From NCBI GenBank assembly GCA_026874595.1, contig CM049313.1, positions 14,627,508 to 14,691,507 of the forward strand: 64,000 nt of DNA, in the 5' to 3' direction. Each line of letters starts with the position of its first letter. The stretch's first letter is position 1. The DNA is from Sipunculus nudus (Eukaryota; Annelida; Sipuncula; Golfingiida; Sipunculidae). The notes under the pieces are model-generated. The model worked only from the letters and a program-made list of their open reading frames with translations. It did no database searches and was not told where the DNA came from. Shown here in pieces: positions 1 through 12,357 of this stretch. Made by a program: the position numbers and the translations under genes.

Positions 1-42
1 GGACCTAGGAACTTCTACTTAAATATCCAGGGAAGTCAGTAA
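1..42 (+). repeat. Fragment of ~300-bp dispersed repeat
   Basis: The first bases (ggacctaggaacttct) match the direct-orientation start of the element at 5281 and 57570. The fragment resembles the edge of the ~300-bp family tandemly arrayed at 28160-29780. Similarity fades after about 40 bases. Bases 43-334 hold nothing I can identify. Confidence 0.5.
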
Positions 43-334
43 GTCTAATTAGAAGCCGGAAATTTGGTCAACTGTGGTTTCATGTCGTGTCCAGAAAACT
101 AATGTGTTTATTCATCTGGTGCCCTGAAACCTGGTGTTTATTATATCTTCACCGCCATTTCCCCCTCCACCCAACCCATCCCCGCCGCCCTAACGGCTGA
201 GATAATGACCCCGTCCCATCGTCTGCAGTTGTTCTCAATAGACTTTGTCTGTGGAATAACTTATGAACGAAGTTACTGGAAGCACTGTATATTTTCCTTG
301 AAACTGAAACAAATTATTTTTACTCACCCTTCGG

Positions 335-2607
335 ATTAGATCGAAATGAATGGAGATCAGCTGAATTATAGTTCAAAATCTTTAGGATTCATTGTGAACC
401 TGATAACTTAGGAAGTATTGTATATTCTACCCTCAGATTTGACACACAAATCTTGAAGTACTGCATACTTTGTTCTCGAATTTGACACTCAATTGGCTTA
501 AGCTAAGTTTTTGGATGAGATTGACAAAAATATGATCTTGTCCAAAGTCAAATAAACCGACTCTTATTATTTTAAACTTTAGGATTTCTTGAGATTGTGA
601 TAACTTTGGAAGCATGGCATATTTTCCCCGGAATTATGGCACACCAGTTCATTACACCAGGTTCCTAGAAGAATACGAAAACTGGTGACCTTGACTTGAT
701 CTTGTGTCAAAGTATCTGCAATTATGGAAAATAATAAATCTCATAACTTTTAAATTGCTGCACATATTGTTTCAGCTAAACTCTCAGAGAGGTGACCTTG
801 ACCTTGATATTCTTAGTCAAATTGGTGGATATTTTAGTATATGTGTTAACCTTATATGTCTTGAAATACTGGCAAAATTGCTAATGCCTCACCTTCAATC
901 TTTCAGAAACTGCTAACCTCATGATAGAGAAAGAAACCGGTAGATTGTGAGTTTACAAAGTTAGAGTTTAGAAAGATTTGTAATGCGTAATGTTTACTGA
1001 ACTTAATGTAATTAAGTGTAATGTTATTTCAATTGTAATTGTTATTTACTTAATTTAAATAGTGCATAAATTGGAAAGACAATGAAAAAGCGCGCTATTT
1101 TAGGCTACACTTACAATACGTTGAAACAGCTAAGCACTGCTGGTGGTTCGGGAGAATACAGTTCTCTTTCTATAAAGGCGTTGAGGATGCAACTGGGGAA
1201 ATTAACGAATAGACTGGTGAAATTAGTGACTGTTTAGGAACTGGCATGTATCAGCAAAGTAAGAGTGGAACAACGCTTTTTGAAACACGCCAAAAGTATT
1301 GAATAAAAGCAGAATTCTACACATAGCAAAGAATCACTGTTTGTCTGCACGTGCTGAAGCCGTAATGGTTAGAGTCTGCTTAACTGTAGGAGAATAAATA
1401 TGTTATCATACACTTAAACATGATTTAAGTTTGACTCTGATTATGTAAAGAATAAACTCCTTGATCAATAATTTGAATGGACGGATTAATTTTCAACTAC
1501 TCATTGTTAAATTAACGGCATCACTGAACCAGAATGCTCTCCGTAGACCGCATACCTCCATCATGGCACCAACAATAAATCGATCTTCTTATCAAGCCTT
1601 GTCCAAAACTGTCATTTATCCTCATGGAAACTGATTACGTAGATTAAGTGTAATCCCACCAAAATTATTCAAGAACTAGAAATATGTATTTCAATAAATG
1701 GAAGACTCCGAATTTTCGGGATGCAAGTTATTGAAAGGTCATGGTGTTAAGAAAAATCCTTTATACTCACAGAGACCTCTAAGGTCACCAGACTTCAAAC
1801 ATGCCTAAGATCCGCAGGGTAACAAATTGTGAATAACATTTGGTACAAAAATATGTCATCCTTTAAAAGTAATGGGGTAACAAAAAGAAACAAAATTTTC
1901 CGCAGGTTTGTCATTGAACATAAAGGTTAAGGTCAGTAATTTACCAAATATGTCGACTACATACCATCTGGCATCTTTCATATCGATTTCAGAAAAAAAT
2001 ATATTCGTTCATAGAAATAATATGCTTTTGTTTGTTTTCCCATAATAAAGTCGTGGTCCCCATGTTAATAGACTTCATTCTATAATCCAAATTAAGGTAT
2101 ATGCATAAATAAAAGAAATCTACCCTTAAGATTTTAACTTACAATGCTCATTTTACCGTCAAGTGGCTATTAGGGGTTACTTAAAGGCATGAAACAAGAA
2201 TAGTATTAAATATGGCGATACCAGACTCCCGTGTCATTTTTACGAATAATTCTTTCATTCGTTTTCAACAAGAAATATTCATGTTCATTGTCACTCTCCT
2301 AAAAAAGGTCTTGATACCAATTTGAAAAGAAACCCATATCTATGAACATGTCAAACCTTGTGAACTAATTACTGTTTTTTCGCTCGCCATCAGTCTTAAG
2401 CAGCTATCAATTAGCTAAACAACATCATGACATTTTATGAATTAATTATCGAGATATTGAAGGTTTAGTATCAAATGTTTAATTATCTCAGGGCTACGAT
2501 CTATAGATCAAAGAGACCTTATTTCATGCTTTAAAGGAGATATTCATTGACCTCTCTGGGTGTTCAGTAAGAAGTTCCTAGGTCCAGCAGTAATGATTTG
2601 TGTCAAG
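335..2607 (-). repeat. Inverted copy of the 57565-62790 block
   Basis: Read on the minus strand, this stretch aligns in order with 57565-59100 and then 62108-62790. Landmarks include the reverse complement of gcgagcgagat near 2385, the run around aatagcgcgc near 1090, and the segment around aattggcttaagct near 490, which pairs with 62620. The right-hand copy has about 2.75 kb more between 59357 and 62108, where a LINE lies. Copies differ by scattered substitutions and small indels, so this is not a simple assembly echo. No gene is supported inside; the short ORFs here are non-coding. Confidence 0.85.
2345..2607 (-). repeat. Left arm of fold-back inverted repeat
   Basis: This is the reverse complement of 5255-5500. 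The shared core runs from tgatttgtg through ggacctaggaac to gcgagcgag. The two arms bracket the 2.65-kb block with the exon-2 pseudo-copy. The sequence around aggtccagcagtaatgattt also matches the ~300-bp tandem family at 28160-29780. Confidence 0.85.
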
Positions 2608-2624
2608 CCAACAGGACGACCAAT

Positions 2625-5270
2625 ACAAAAGGATTTTTAATACTTTGCGCTTATTTTTCTAAATCCAAGAAGGTTAGGTCGAAATAAGAGGAGGCGCTCC
2701 CATCTCACCAATCCGCAAGATATCGCAACATGAATAGGCATGTTTTACAACCCCTTTTGCCGTGTTACGCCCGGTTAAATGCAAATTAGATTTGCGGCCT
2801 TGATGTATATTTACCGAATGGGTGACAGAAAGGAATAGCTTAGAAATTGATATTACAAGCGGCCTTTTAATACAGTTTTATATAATGAAGTTTATAATTG
2901 ATATTATTTTTACGTACTTTATTGACAAAACCTAATCTCTAGATATAAACAGAGCGGACTCAAACGGACCGGCCTACTCAGTACCGAACTTAAAAAAAAT
3001 TAAAATGTCTAGGATCGCTCAGGACTGGGTTTAGAGCGGCCCCGGACTACGGTCCGGTTGGCGGAGTGCCGCTTATTCGGATTCAAGTCTGTAATGTCAC
3101 ATCTTGGTTCGTCCGATCTGTATGTGCCCTGCTTTATTTAGGTAACAATAATGGATGATGCAAAACATTGAGATGACAGATTAAAACATAAACCATGTTC
3201 AATTATATCATCAATGTAATAGAAGTTAACATTTTTAACTTTTTATTGATATAAGTGTTAAAATGCCAATCAGTGTGTACCAATAATGAGAACAAAATGC
3301 TTTATCCATTGTTAATAAGAGGGTCTGAGACAGGTAGGATTGAAAGAAAAAAGTATTTTATTTGTCATAATACGTTTCAACTTACAGTGCTTTAATGTAT
3401 ATAATAATCGTAATAAAAATATGAAAAAGAAACGTGAGAAAGTTTGGGAGTCCAGATTAAAAATAAGCTCTGCTAAGGTAGCTCCTTTTAGTCTCAAGTG
3501 ACCGACTGTAAATAGGGATCATGTGACTGATCACATGATACCAACCTAACCTAAAAGGGAAATGTGTTTGTTTTAAAAATATCCATTTTTATGTTGTTAG
3601 AAAAAAATTAGCAAAATAATATGTCACTTTCCAATGATAGCAAATTTAATATACCCAGCTGTATAAACATTTACCTGATAAAAAGACTTACTTTTGGCTC
3701 CACAGTTTTCTTTTCATATTGTTTTTGAATTTTTTTTTCCGGATTTGCACTTCAGGAATTCCATCATCTTCTTCATCATTAACATCAGTCCCTCCATGAT
3801 ACAATTTATCATTGTAACTTTCTTCATCCTCTACACAGTTACCTGACACGATAGCAATATCCTCATATGTTTCTTCAAATGAGTTCCAGAATACTTTACG
3901 CTTTCTCCACCTGGCCTTTGGTGTGGTCCCGGTACTGGACGAATCGTCAGCGCTCAAGTTGTCTGCAGAGCCAGAGAAAAATTGAGCTTTCAGTGCTTTT
4001 TCAAAGTTAATAATGATCGCGTCGAGATCTTCATCCTTGGCTGCTTTGCTACGGCGGAACTGGTTGACATTACAGATGGTCACCGCTGGAAAGTCCACTT
4101 CCTGTACATGCACATGTAATAGAATATGATATAATGGTATTCAGAAAAAAACACCTGAGTTTTCAACCAAGGGGCAAGAATGCTATATCGTGTATTTATA
4201 CTGATAATATGACGTTTTGACAACAATTTTAAAGAGATTTTAGTGCATGTTTTTAAAGAATGGAAGTCATTACTCTGTGGATATTTTAAAACCAGTTGCT
4301 CATATAGGCTGCCTTTCAAATTATAGTTAGATTCACCAACATGTATATAACATACATTTCATCAAAGTCCATGACACACTGCATACAAAATTTTAGATTC
4401 AACCTTATTAGATAAATCCAGGAGAAATAAATTATAATAATGATATGTAAGTAAATATAAGGAAATGGCTCTTTTGAGAGGTTTAATCTAAAATGGTAAT
4501 GGATAATCTGAAATCGGTTCAAATTACCCCCCGGGTAATCTGAATAAGCTACAAAACACCCTGAAGCTTAAGATAAAAATGAACATTTATCTGTACCCAT
4601 CCATACCATTACTTTGCTACTTAATAAAAAAGTCTCCATAATTATACTCATTACTCAACTTATTATTATTTTGTTAAAGAGATAGCTTCTTTTGTGGCAG
4701 ATTGAATTCATTTGCAGGGAGTGGGCGGAATAGGAGAGAGAGAGAAAAATAAGGCTAGATCCTGAAGCACATTCTCAGTTCAGTTTTATTGATCTGCCCC
4801 AAGATTATTGTTTTCTACTTTTGGCCATGGCAAATTCTTCAACAAAACTTCATAAGAAAATTTTCTGTTTACTTCGAAATATTTAGGTCGGAAAAGCACC
4901 GACACACAAACACAAACAAACCCGGGTGAGGACATAACCTCTTGCCACCTTCAATTGTAATTTTGAATGAACGATTAAACACGTGACTGATAACTATTGC
5001 ATTTAATTAAAATGTATATGTGATTGAATTTATAATTATGAATTTTGTGTATTGATCTCTTTTTTGGTCCGATAAATGTTGAATTCGCCATGTTTCGATC
5101 ACATTACCATAACTATGACAAGATTAAATTCATCAATTACCTTTTGCTCTTATAAAAAAGACAATAGGTCATAACAATTTAATAACTATTAAACTTTATA
5201 GCTTAGATGACTTCCAGTGCTGCTTTTTTAGCGAACACCTTTTGTTGATCGTCCTCCTAGCATGACACAA
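2625..5270 (+). repeat. Direct copy of the exon-2 block at 54955-57575
   Basis: It is collinear with 54955-57575 over about 2.6 kb, covering intron sequence, the exon-2 copy and flanking intron. Shared landmarks include actttgcgc, atccgcaaga, the gatcatgtgactgatcaca palindrome near 3520 and 55828, and aagacaataggtcataacaa near 5159 and 57434. About 36 bases near 3028-3063 are absent from the right copy, and the long C tract at 57120 in the right copy is absent here. No other exon of the channel is present. Confidence 0.88.
3692..4113 (-). pseudogene. Displaced exon-2 copy of DEG/ENaC channel
   Basis: The translation keeps the post-TM1 hallmark FPAVTICNVNQFRRSKAA and much of the acidic finger region, and it stays open to the end. 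It cannot substitute for the real exon. The acceptor that reads ttacag before GTGCATGTA in the working copy reads ttacat here (AG to AT at 4115-4114). The exon is 422 bp instead of 414, so the retained GTAAGT donor is out of phase. The distal furin-like site RKKR has become RKKK, and the tail after it is unrelated. It has the same orientation as the gene, about 52 kb from exon 2 and 29 kb beyond its stop codon. No other channel exon accompanies it. The open frame suggests a recent duplication, or possibly use in a different transcript. Confidence 0.85.
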
Positions 5271-5500
5271 ATCATTACTGCTGGACCTAGGAACTTCTTA
5301 CTGAACATCCAGAGATGTCAATAAATATCTCCTTTAAAGCATGAAATAAGGTCTCTTTGATCTATATCCTCGTAGCCCTGAGATAATTAAACATTTGATA
5401 CTAAACCTTCAATATCTCGATAATTATTGCATAAAATGTCATGAGTTTGTTTAGCTAATTGATAGCTGCTTAAAACTGATGGCGAGCGAGATACCAGGAA
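5255..5500 (+). repeat. Right arm of fold-back inverted repeat
   Basis: Reverse complement of 2345-2607 and direct match to 57550-57800. Similarity to the 57.6-kb copy continues to about 5545 (tgttcatagata) and then stops. After that the sequence runs into the internal end of an LTR element. Confidence 0.85.
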
Positions 5501-5691
5501 ATGGTTCACATGCCTTGACATGTTCATAGATACTATTTTGGTTAATAACTCATGTTACTTTTTTGCGATTTTGTGTATTTTTCAACCAAGGTAAGCTAAC
5601 TTGTTGTATCACTTGAAAGTTTGTAACTCCTAGCCATTTAAGTTTATTTGTTTTATAATCCGGGACGGATTACTTTGAAAGGAGGGGGTGA

Positions 5692-6290
5692 TGTAACGAG
5701 GGTTGAAAAACAAGTATTGCTGGCAGGGGCCTGTGTGACAGGTTTCCGGTTGTAAAGCGGGCTTCCGTCTGTCATACGGCTTTCCGCTTGTAAAATCGGC
5801 TTCCGCTTAGCTTCCTGCCTTCCGCCCGTTAATCGGGTTTTTGGAAGGGAAACTATTTAGGGGGGGGGGGGGGTTCTGGCCATGTCTAGGTCAGATCGTC
5901 GCCATAGCTCAACCGGTGCGCGTCACCCAGACAACAAACAGCTGATTTCGTCTAGACAGCCCAACTCAAAGTATAATTAACAGCATTTGGTGAGAAAAGC
6001 GAGGGTCTTTTCTTTTAAAATAACTACAGGGGCTAGAGCTTAAATATAATCTTTTGTTAAATTAAATAAGGGCGTTGTATTGTTTCATTTCCTCTTTTCG
6101 GCATTTGATCTGTGTAATTATCTGGGAATAACCCGCTAAACCCAGTGATTTCTCATTACATCTTTGGCTACTGTTTTTGTATTTTGTTTATTAAATAAAT
6201 GTTATTTTAATTTATTAACGTCTTATTTTTACTTATCTCTGCAAGCACTTAGGCAGGACATTTGACATGTAAGGTCATTGTCGCGTTACA
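5692..6290 (+). mobile_element. Gypsy-like LTR (3' LTR remnant)
   Basis: The segment begins TGTAACG and ends CGTTACA, a perfect 7-base inverted terminal pair with TG...CA ends. It is immediately preceded by a purine tract (aaaggaggggg, 5678-5688), as expected for the polypurine tract 5' of a 3' LTR. An AATAAA near 6190 would fit an R-region polyadenylation signal. About 120 bases upstream could be the end of the internal region. No gag or pol frame is present and no primer binding site follows, so this is a truncated element. Family assignment rests on these terminal features only. Confidence 0.65.
5742..5837 (+). repeat. Five ~19-bp GC-rich repeats inside the LTR
   Basis: Five imperfect copies of a CTTCCGCTTGTAAAATCGG-like unit lie head to tail, 19-20 bp each. 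They are much more GC-rich than the surroundings. A 14-base G run follows at about 5860. In LTRs such arrays can act as U3 enhancer or promoter repeats; that role is an inference. Confidence 0.7.
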
Positions 6291-7039
6291 ATATTGCTGC
6301 TGTGCCATTGAAATGTATTATGGAGCATACTTCAGAGGTAGGAGGCAGGTATTGTTTAATACACAGAAACGCAGGTTTATCCTTTAAGGAAATAAAGCAC
6401 TTTTCATTCTTACACAGAACTGCGAAATGTGTGATTGAAAAATTAATTATAGACGGGGGCACTGTCACATCCATCTAGTAATGGACGACCAGTTTCTTTT
6501 AAATGGTAAGTTAAACCGGCTGAAACTCATACATACATTAAAACGATAAAAAAGCCACAAATAAACACAACCAATAAATATATTTAAAAGATACACTAAC
6601 AATTTACTGGAGAGACGCTTTGCACATATAAATAGCGATGATCACAAGCGTCCACACGTATCTGTTTGCCAGCAAAACGGAAGCCAGCCAGCGAGGTGTG
6701 CCCGGAACTTATGTTGTTTCATTTCGTTTGAATAACAGTTCACCGGCCGGGCATCCTATATACACAAGGACCTGTGAAAACTACGAGTTGTGCCAATCTC
6801 TCTGAGCCTGTGGCCTGATCAAACGGTTGCCGGGGCGATGAGCTGTCACTCAAAACGAAATGAACAACATTGGCGCCTTGTATTCCTCACTTTGCTGGTA
6901 AACCAGTTTGTCTTCCAGAACTAGGTCTCATCTGATTTGACTAAATACAGAGCTCCCCTCTGGTGTAGTGATTCAGGATACGAGCTCAAAACAACAGTGC
7001 TTACGATATAGGTAGTAGGCCTATAGGTAAAGCGCTGTG
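6291..7039. other. Unassigned sequence
   Basis: The short ORFs on both strands around 6278-6478 overlap each other and resemble no protein. The stretch 6650-6850 is more GC-rich than average. I see no promoter, RNA gene or repeat I can name. Confidence 0.4.
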
Positions 7040-7585
7040 TAAAGAGCGTACGGTTTACCTGTCCTACGGTCACTGCGCTGTCCGTTACAGACACTGACAA
7101 TTTACTCTTACAGACATCGTTTCTAACCTTGACAGACTAATGAACGCAGACCCGCCTGCTTGCTGACGTCCCAAGTCTTGTTCGTCATCAATCCAATCAT
7201 CTCACGCCTTTATGCAGACTCGCATTAATTACATGAATATTAAAAATAAAGATCAAAACCTGACAAAAAGTTTATTAGCAGGTGTTTGGCTTTTGAAGTC
7301 TACAATAAACAACGTTAATATAGAGACCGCCTAGACTAGAGTCGGTTCCCACGGAATTAAACTGCTCTGAAATTATAATCAAACGAGGCAGCTGTTTTCT
7401 CTAACCTAAGCTCTCACGATTACATATAAACATTATACTCCATATTATATAAAATAAATTATAAAACAATCATCTAGTAATATTCCCAACTTGCATTTAT
7501 ATAATTAAGTCACAGTTCTCTGGTGACAGGCAGGCAGCAGGTCAAAATCTATGTTTTCGATATTTCTTTTTTATTCAACATTATT
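7040..7585 (+). repeat. Outer part of left arm, large inverted duplication
   Basis: Reverse complement of 26590-27140. Clear matches include cacagttctctggtgaca at 7511 with its complement near 26630, and gctgacgtcccaagtctt at 7162 with its complement near 26945. Similarity weakens towards 7040. The arm is interrupted at about 7585 and resumes at 12358. Confidence 0.8.
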
Positions 7586-7593
7586 AATTGCCT

Positions 7594-7960
7594 CCGCCAG
7601 GATCGTATGCTTTCATCCCCGTGCATTAGTTTGAGTAGGTCTGTTTGTTGTGTAAAAACGTCAATACATGATCGATTAGACTTATGTGTGGATCCGGCAT
7701 ATAATCCGGATCCAGACACGTCCGAAAGGAATATTCACAAATGAACAGTCACTTATGTACGAATGAACCTTAAAATAGGGACCGAGTCTTCCACAGTAGG
7801 AACCCTCACATGTGTGGAGGTTTGCTTTTCTTAGAATGCAGATTATTTACAAATCTACACCCACTAATGAACAAATGAACCGGGGAATAAGGGTCGAGTA
7901 TGCCACAATAGGATCCCCCACACGGATACGGAGGTTTGCACTCCTTAGAATTCGGAGGTC
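7594..7960 (+). mobile_element. CCTCCGCC-type interspersed repeat
   Basis: It starts cctccgccagg and contains gtgtggatccggcatataatccggatcc, shown here only as a landmark in two parts: gtgtggatccgg and aatccggatcc. It ends with two diverged tail units of about 120 bp (7749-7840 and 7870-7955), each ending ggaggtttgc...tccttagaat. A related copy is at 51890-52200. Such elements resemble widespread non-autonomous repeats of marine invertebrates; the class is not certain. The 73-residue ORF across its left edge is not a gene. Confidence 0.6.
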
Positions 7961-8429
7961 AAGTTTATGATGTACCTCCTTGATTTTCTATGTGCACTTT
8001 TTTGGCTGACTTTATCTGTCCTCTGTTTATACCCGATTGCTATAGAATGAACGGAAGCTAGCTGACGCAACTTTATCGTGTTAAACCCATCAACACTCAA
8101 TATTACATAGCTGCTCATGAAGCACAAAAAGCAGATCGATTGGAGGGCACACAAACCAGTAGATACAGAGTCCAAGCCGTTAAAGAAATATATCATGAAA
8201 GAGTCTTGTATATCCAGAATAATCCTAATGTTTTTTTTTTATTTACTCCAATAATAATTCCTTCTTTAATAAATTCGAAAATAAATAAAATCTTATTTTT
8301 AGAAAGCACAGACTAACACACACTGCTTAATAGTAATCAGTAGAAATCTACGACTTATCCAAATGCTATAAAGACTAGAAAGATCAACGAAGGATAACAT
8401 TTCTACAAATCTATCGATAACAAAATTTT
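7961..8429. other. Unassigned AT-rich spacer
   Basis: This lies between the CCTCCGCC-type repeat and the minisatellite, within the insertion that splits the inverted-duplication arm. No coding or RNA feature is visible. Confidence 0.4.
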
Positions 8430-11400
8430 TAATTCAGACACCCATGAAAATATTTCATTCAGACACCCATAAAAATATTTAATTCAGACACCCATCACAA
8501 ATATTTCATTCAGACACCCATCACAAATATTTCATTCAGACACCCATCACAAATATTTAATTCAGACACCCATTAAAATATTTCATTCAGACACCCATCA
8601 CAAATATTTAATTCAGACACCCATTAAAATATTTCTTTCAGACACCCATCACAAATATTTAATTCAGACCCCATAAAAATATTTCATTCAGACACCCATA
8701 AAAATATTTCATTCAGACACCCTTCACAAATCTTTCATCAGACACCCATAAAAATAATTCATTTAGATACCAATCACAAATATTTAATTCAGACCCCAAT
8801 AAAAATATTTCATTCAGACACCCATCACAAATATTTCATTCAGACACCCATCACAAATATTTCATTCAGACACCCATCACAAATATTTCATTCATACCCC
8901 ATAAAAATATTTCATTCAGACACCCGTAAAATATTTCATTCAGACAACCCTCACAAATATTTAATTCAGACACCCATTAAAATATTTCATTCAGACACCC
9001 ATCACAAATATTTAATTCAGACACCCATTAAAATATTTCTTTCAGACACCCATCACAAATATTTAATTCAGACCCCATAAAAATATTTCATTCAGACACC
9101 CATAAAAATATTTCATTCAGACACCCTTCACAAATCTTTCATCAGACACCCATAAAAATAATTCATTTAGATACCAATCACAAATATTTAATTCAGACCC
9201 CAATAAAAATATTTCATTCAGACACCCTTCACAAATATTTAATTCAGACCCCATGATTTATTTCATTCAGACACCAATAAAAATATTTAATTCAGACACC
9301 CATAAAATATTTCATTCAGACACCCTTCACAAATATTTAATTCAGACACCCATAAAAATATTTCATTCAAACACATATCACAAATATTTAATTCAGACAC
9401 CCATAAAAATATTTCATTCAGACACCCATCACAAATATTTAATTCAGACACCCATAAAAATATTTCATTCAGATACCCATAAAAATATTTTATTCAGACA
9501 CCCTTCAAAAATATTTCCTCAGACACTTATAAAAATATTTAATTCAGACACCCATTACAAATATTTCATTCAGACATCCATCACAAATATTTAATTCAGA
9601 CAACATAAAAATATTTCTTTCAGACACCCATCACAAATATTTAATTCAGACACCCATAAAAATATTTCATCAGACACCTATAAAAATATTTCATTTAGAT
9701 ACCCATGACAAATATTTAATTCAGACACCAATAAAAATATTTCATTCAGACACCCATCACAAATATATAATTCAGACCCTATAAAAATATTTCATTCAGA
9801 CACCTATAAAAATATTTCATTCAGACACCCATAAAAATATTTAATTCAGACACCCATAAAAATATTTCATTCAGACACCCATAAAAATATTTCATTTAGA
9901 CACCCATAAAAATATTTCATTCAGACATCCATAAAAATATTTCATTCAGACACCTATAAAAATATTTCATTTAGATACCCATCACAAATATTTAATTCAG
10001 ACACCAATAAAAATATTTCATTCAGACACCCATCACAAATATATAATTCAGACCCTATAAAAATATTTCATTCAGACACCTATAAAAATATTTCATTCAG
10101 ACACCCATAAAAATATTTAATTCAGACACCCATAAAAATATTTCATTCAGACACCCATAAAAATATTTCATTTAGACACCCATAAAAATATTTCATTCAG
10201 ACATCCATAAAAATATTTCATTCAGACACCCTTCACAAATATTTCATCCAGACACCCATAAAAATATTTCATTCAGACACCAATAAAAATATTTTATTAG
10301 GACACCCATAAAAATATTTCATTCAGACACCCGTCACAAATATCTAATTCAGACACCCATAAAAATATTTCATTCAGACACCCTTCACATATATTTAATT
10401 CAGACACCCATAAAAATATTTCATTCAGACACCCATCACAGATATTCAATTCAGACACCCATAAAAATATTTTATTCAGTAACCCATCACAAATATTTCA
10501 TTCAGACACCCATAAAAATATTTCATTCAGACACCCTTCACAAATATTTAATTCAGACACCCATAAAAATATTTCATTCCGACACCCATCACAAATATTT
10601 AATTCAGACACCCATAAAAATATTTAATTCAGACACCCATCACAAATATTTAATTCAGACGCCCATAAAAAAATTTCATTCTGATACCCATAAAAATATT
10701 TTATTCAGACACACTTCAAAAATATTACCTTCAGACACCTATAAAAATAATTCATTTAGACACCCATTACAAATATTTAATTCAGACACCCATAAAAATA
10801 TTTCATTCAGACACCCATAAAAATATTTCATTCAGACACCCATTAAAATATTTCATTCAGAGAACCTATCACAAATATTTCATTCAGACTCCCATTAAAA
10901 TATTTAATTCAGACACCCATAAAAATATTTCATTCAAACACCCATCTCAAATATTTCATTCAGACACCCATAAACATATTTCATACAGACACCCATCACA
11001 AATATTTTATTTAGACACCGATAAAAATATTTCATTCAGATACCCATAAAAATATTTTATTCAGACACCCTTCAAAAATATTTCCTCAGACACTTATAAA
11101 TATATTTAATTCAGACACCCATTACAAATATTTCATTCAGACATTCATCACAAATATTTAATTCAGACAACATAAAAATATTTCTTTCAGACACCCATCA
11201 CAAATATTTAATTCAGACACCCATAAAAATATTTCATCAGACACCTATAAAAATATTTCATTTAGATACCCATGACAAATATTTAATTCAGACACCAATA
11301 AAAATATTTCATTCAGACACCCATCACAAATATATAATTCAGACCCTATAAAAATATTTCATTCAGACACCTATAAAAATATTTCATTCAGACACCCAAA

Positions 11401-12357
11401 AAAATATTTAATTCAGACACCCATAAAAATATTTCATTCAGACACCCATAAAAATATTTCTTTCAGACACCCATAAAAATATTTCATTTAGACACCCATA
11501 AAAATATTTCAATCAGACACCCATAAAAATATTTTATTCAGACATCCATAAAAATATTTCATTCAGACACCCTTCACAAATATTTCATCCAGACACCCAT
11601 AAAAATATTTCATTCAGACACCAATAAAAATATTTAATTAAGACACCCATAAAAATATTTCATTCAGACACCCGTCACAAATATCTAATTCAGACACCCA
11701 TAAAAATATTTCATTCAGACACCCTTCACATATATTTAATTCAGACACCCATAAAAATATTTCATTCAGACACCCATCACAGATATTCAATTCAGACACC
11801 CATAAAAATATTTTATTGAGTAACCCATCACAAATATTTCATTCAGACACCCATAAAAATATTTCATTCAGACACCCTTCACAAATATTTAATTCAGACA
11901 CCCATAAAAATATTTCATTCAGACACCCATCACAAATATTTAATTCAGACACCCATAAAAATATTTCATTCAGACACCCATCACAAATATTTAATTCAGG
12001 TACCCATAAAAATATTTTATTCAGACACACTTCAAAAATATTACCTTCAGACACCTATAAAAATAATTCATTTAGACACCCATTACAAATATTTAATTCA
12101 GACACCCATAAAAATATTTCATTCAGACACCCATAAAAATATTTCATTCAGACACCCATTAAAATATTTCATTCAGAGAACCTATCACAAATATTTCATT
12201 CAGACTCCCATTAAAATATTTAATTCAGACACCCATAAAAATATTTCATTCAGACACCCATCTCAAATATTTCATTCAGACACCCATAAACATATTTCAT
12301 ACAGACACCCATCACAAATATTTTATTTAGACACCCATAAAAACATTTCATTCTGAC
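8430..12357 (+). repeat. 3.9-kb minisatellite with higher-order structure
   Basis: Roughly 150 head-to-tail units of 24-27 bp occur, alternating forms of ATTCAGACACCCATCACAAATA and ATTCAGACACCCATAAAAATA. Units are imperfect, and larger blocks are themselves duplicated. Block 8560-8810 recurs about 404 bp later at 8964. Block 9672-9950 recurs about 276 bp later. A segment starting near 9460 recurs from about 11021, with offsets shrinking from about 1,560 to 1,340 to 1,316 bp along its length because of an internal deletion. ORFs read through it (9253-9594, 11816-12136) only because the unit lacks stops in some frames. There are no unique spacers, so it is not CRISPR-like. Confidence 0.97.

Noticed and set aside
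1-5500. Left end as an assembly echo of the right end
   Set aside because: The copies differ by many substitutions, indels and a LINE-sized gap, and the left end has a different arrangement. A misjoin cannot be fully excluded without long reads.
9253-12136. Long ORFs with repeated Ile-Phe-His-Ser-Asp-Thr-His
   Set aside because: They are translations of the minisatellite. Frame changes between blocks with unit length, and there is no start or splice context.
8430-12357. CRISPR-like regularity of the 26-bp repeats
   Set aside because: Units abut directly with no unique spacers, there are no cas genes, and the context is eukaryotic.
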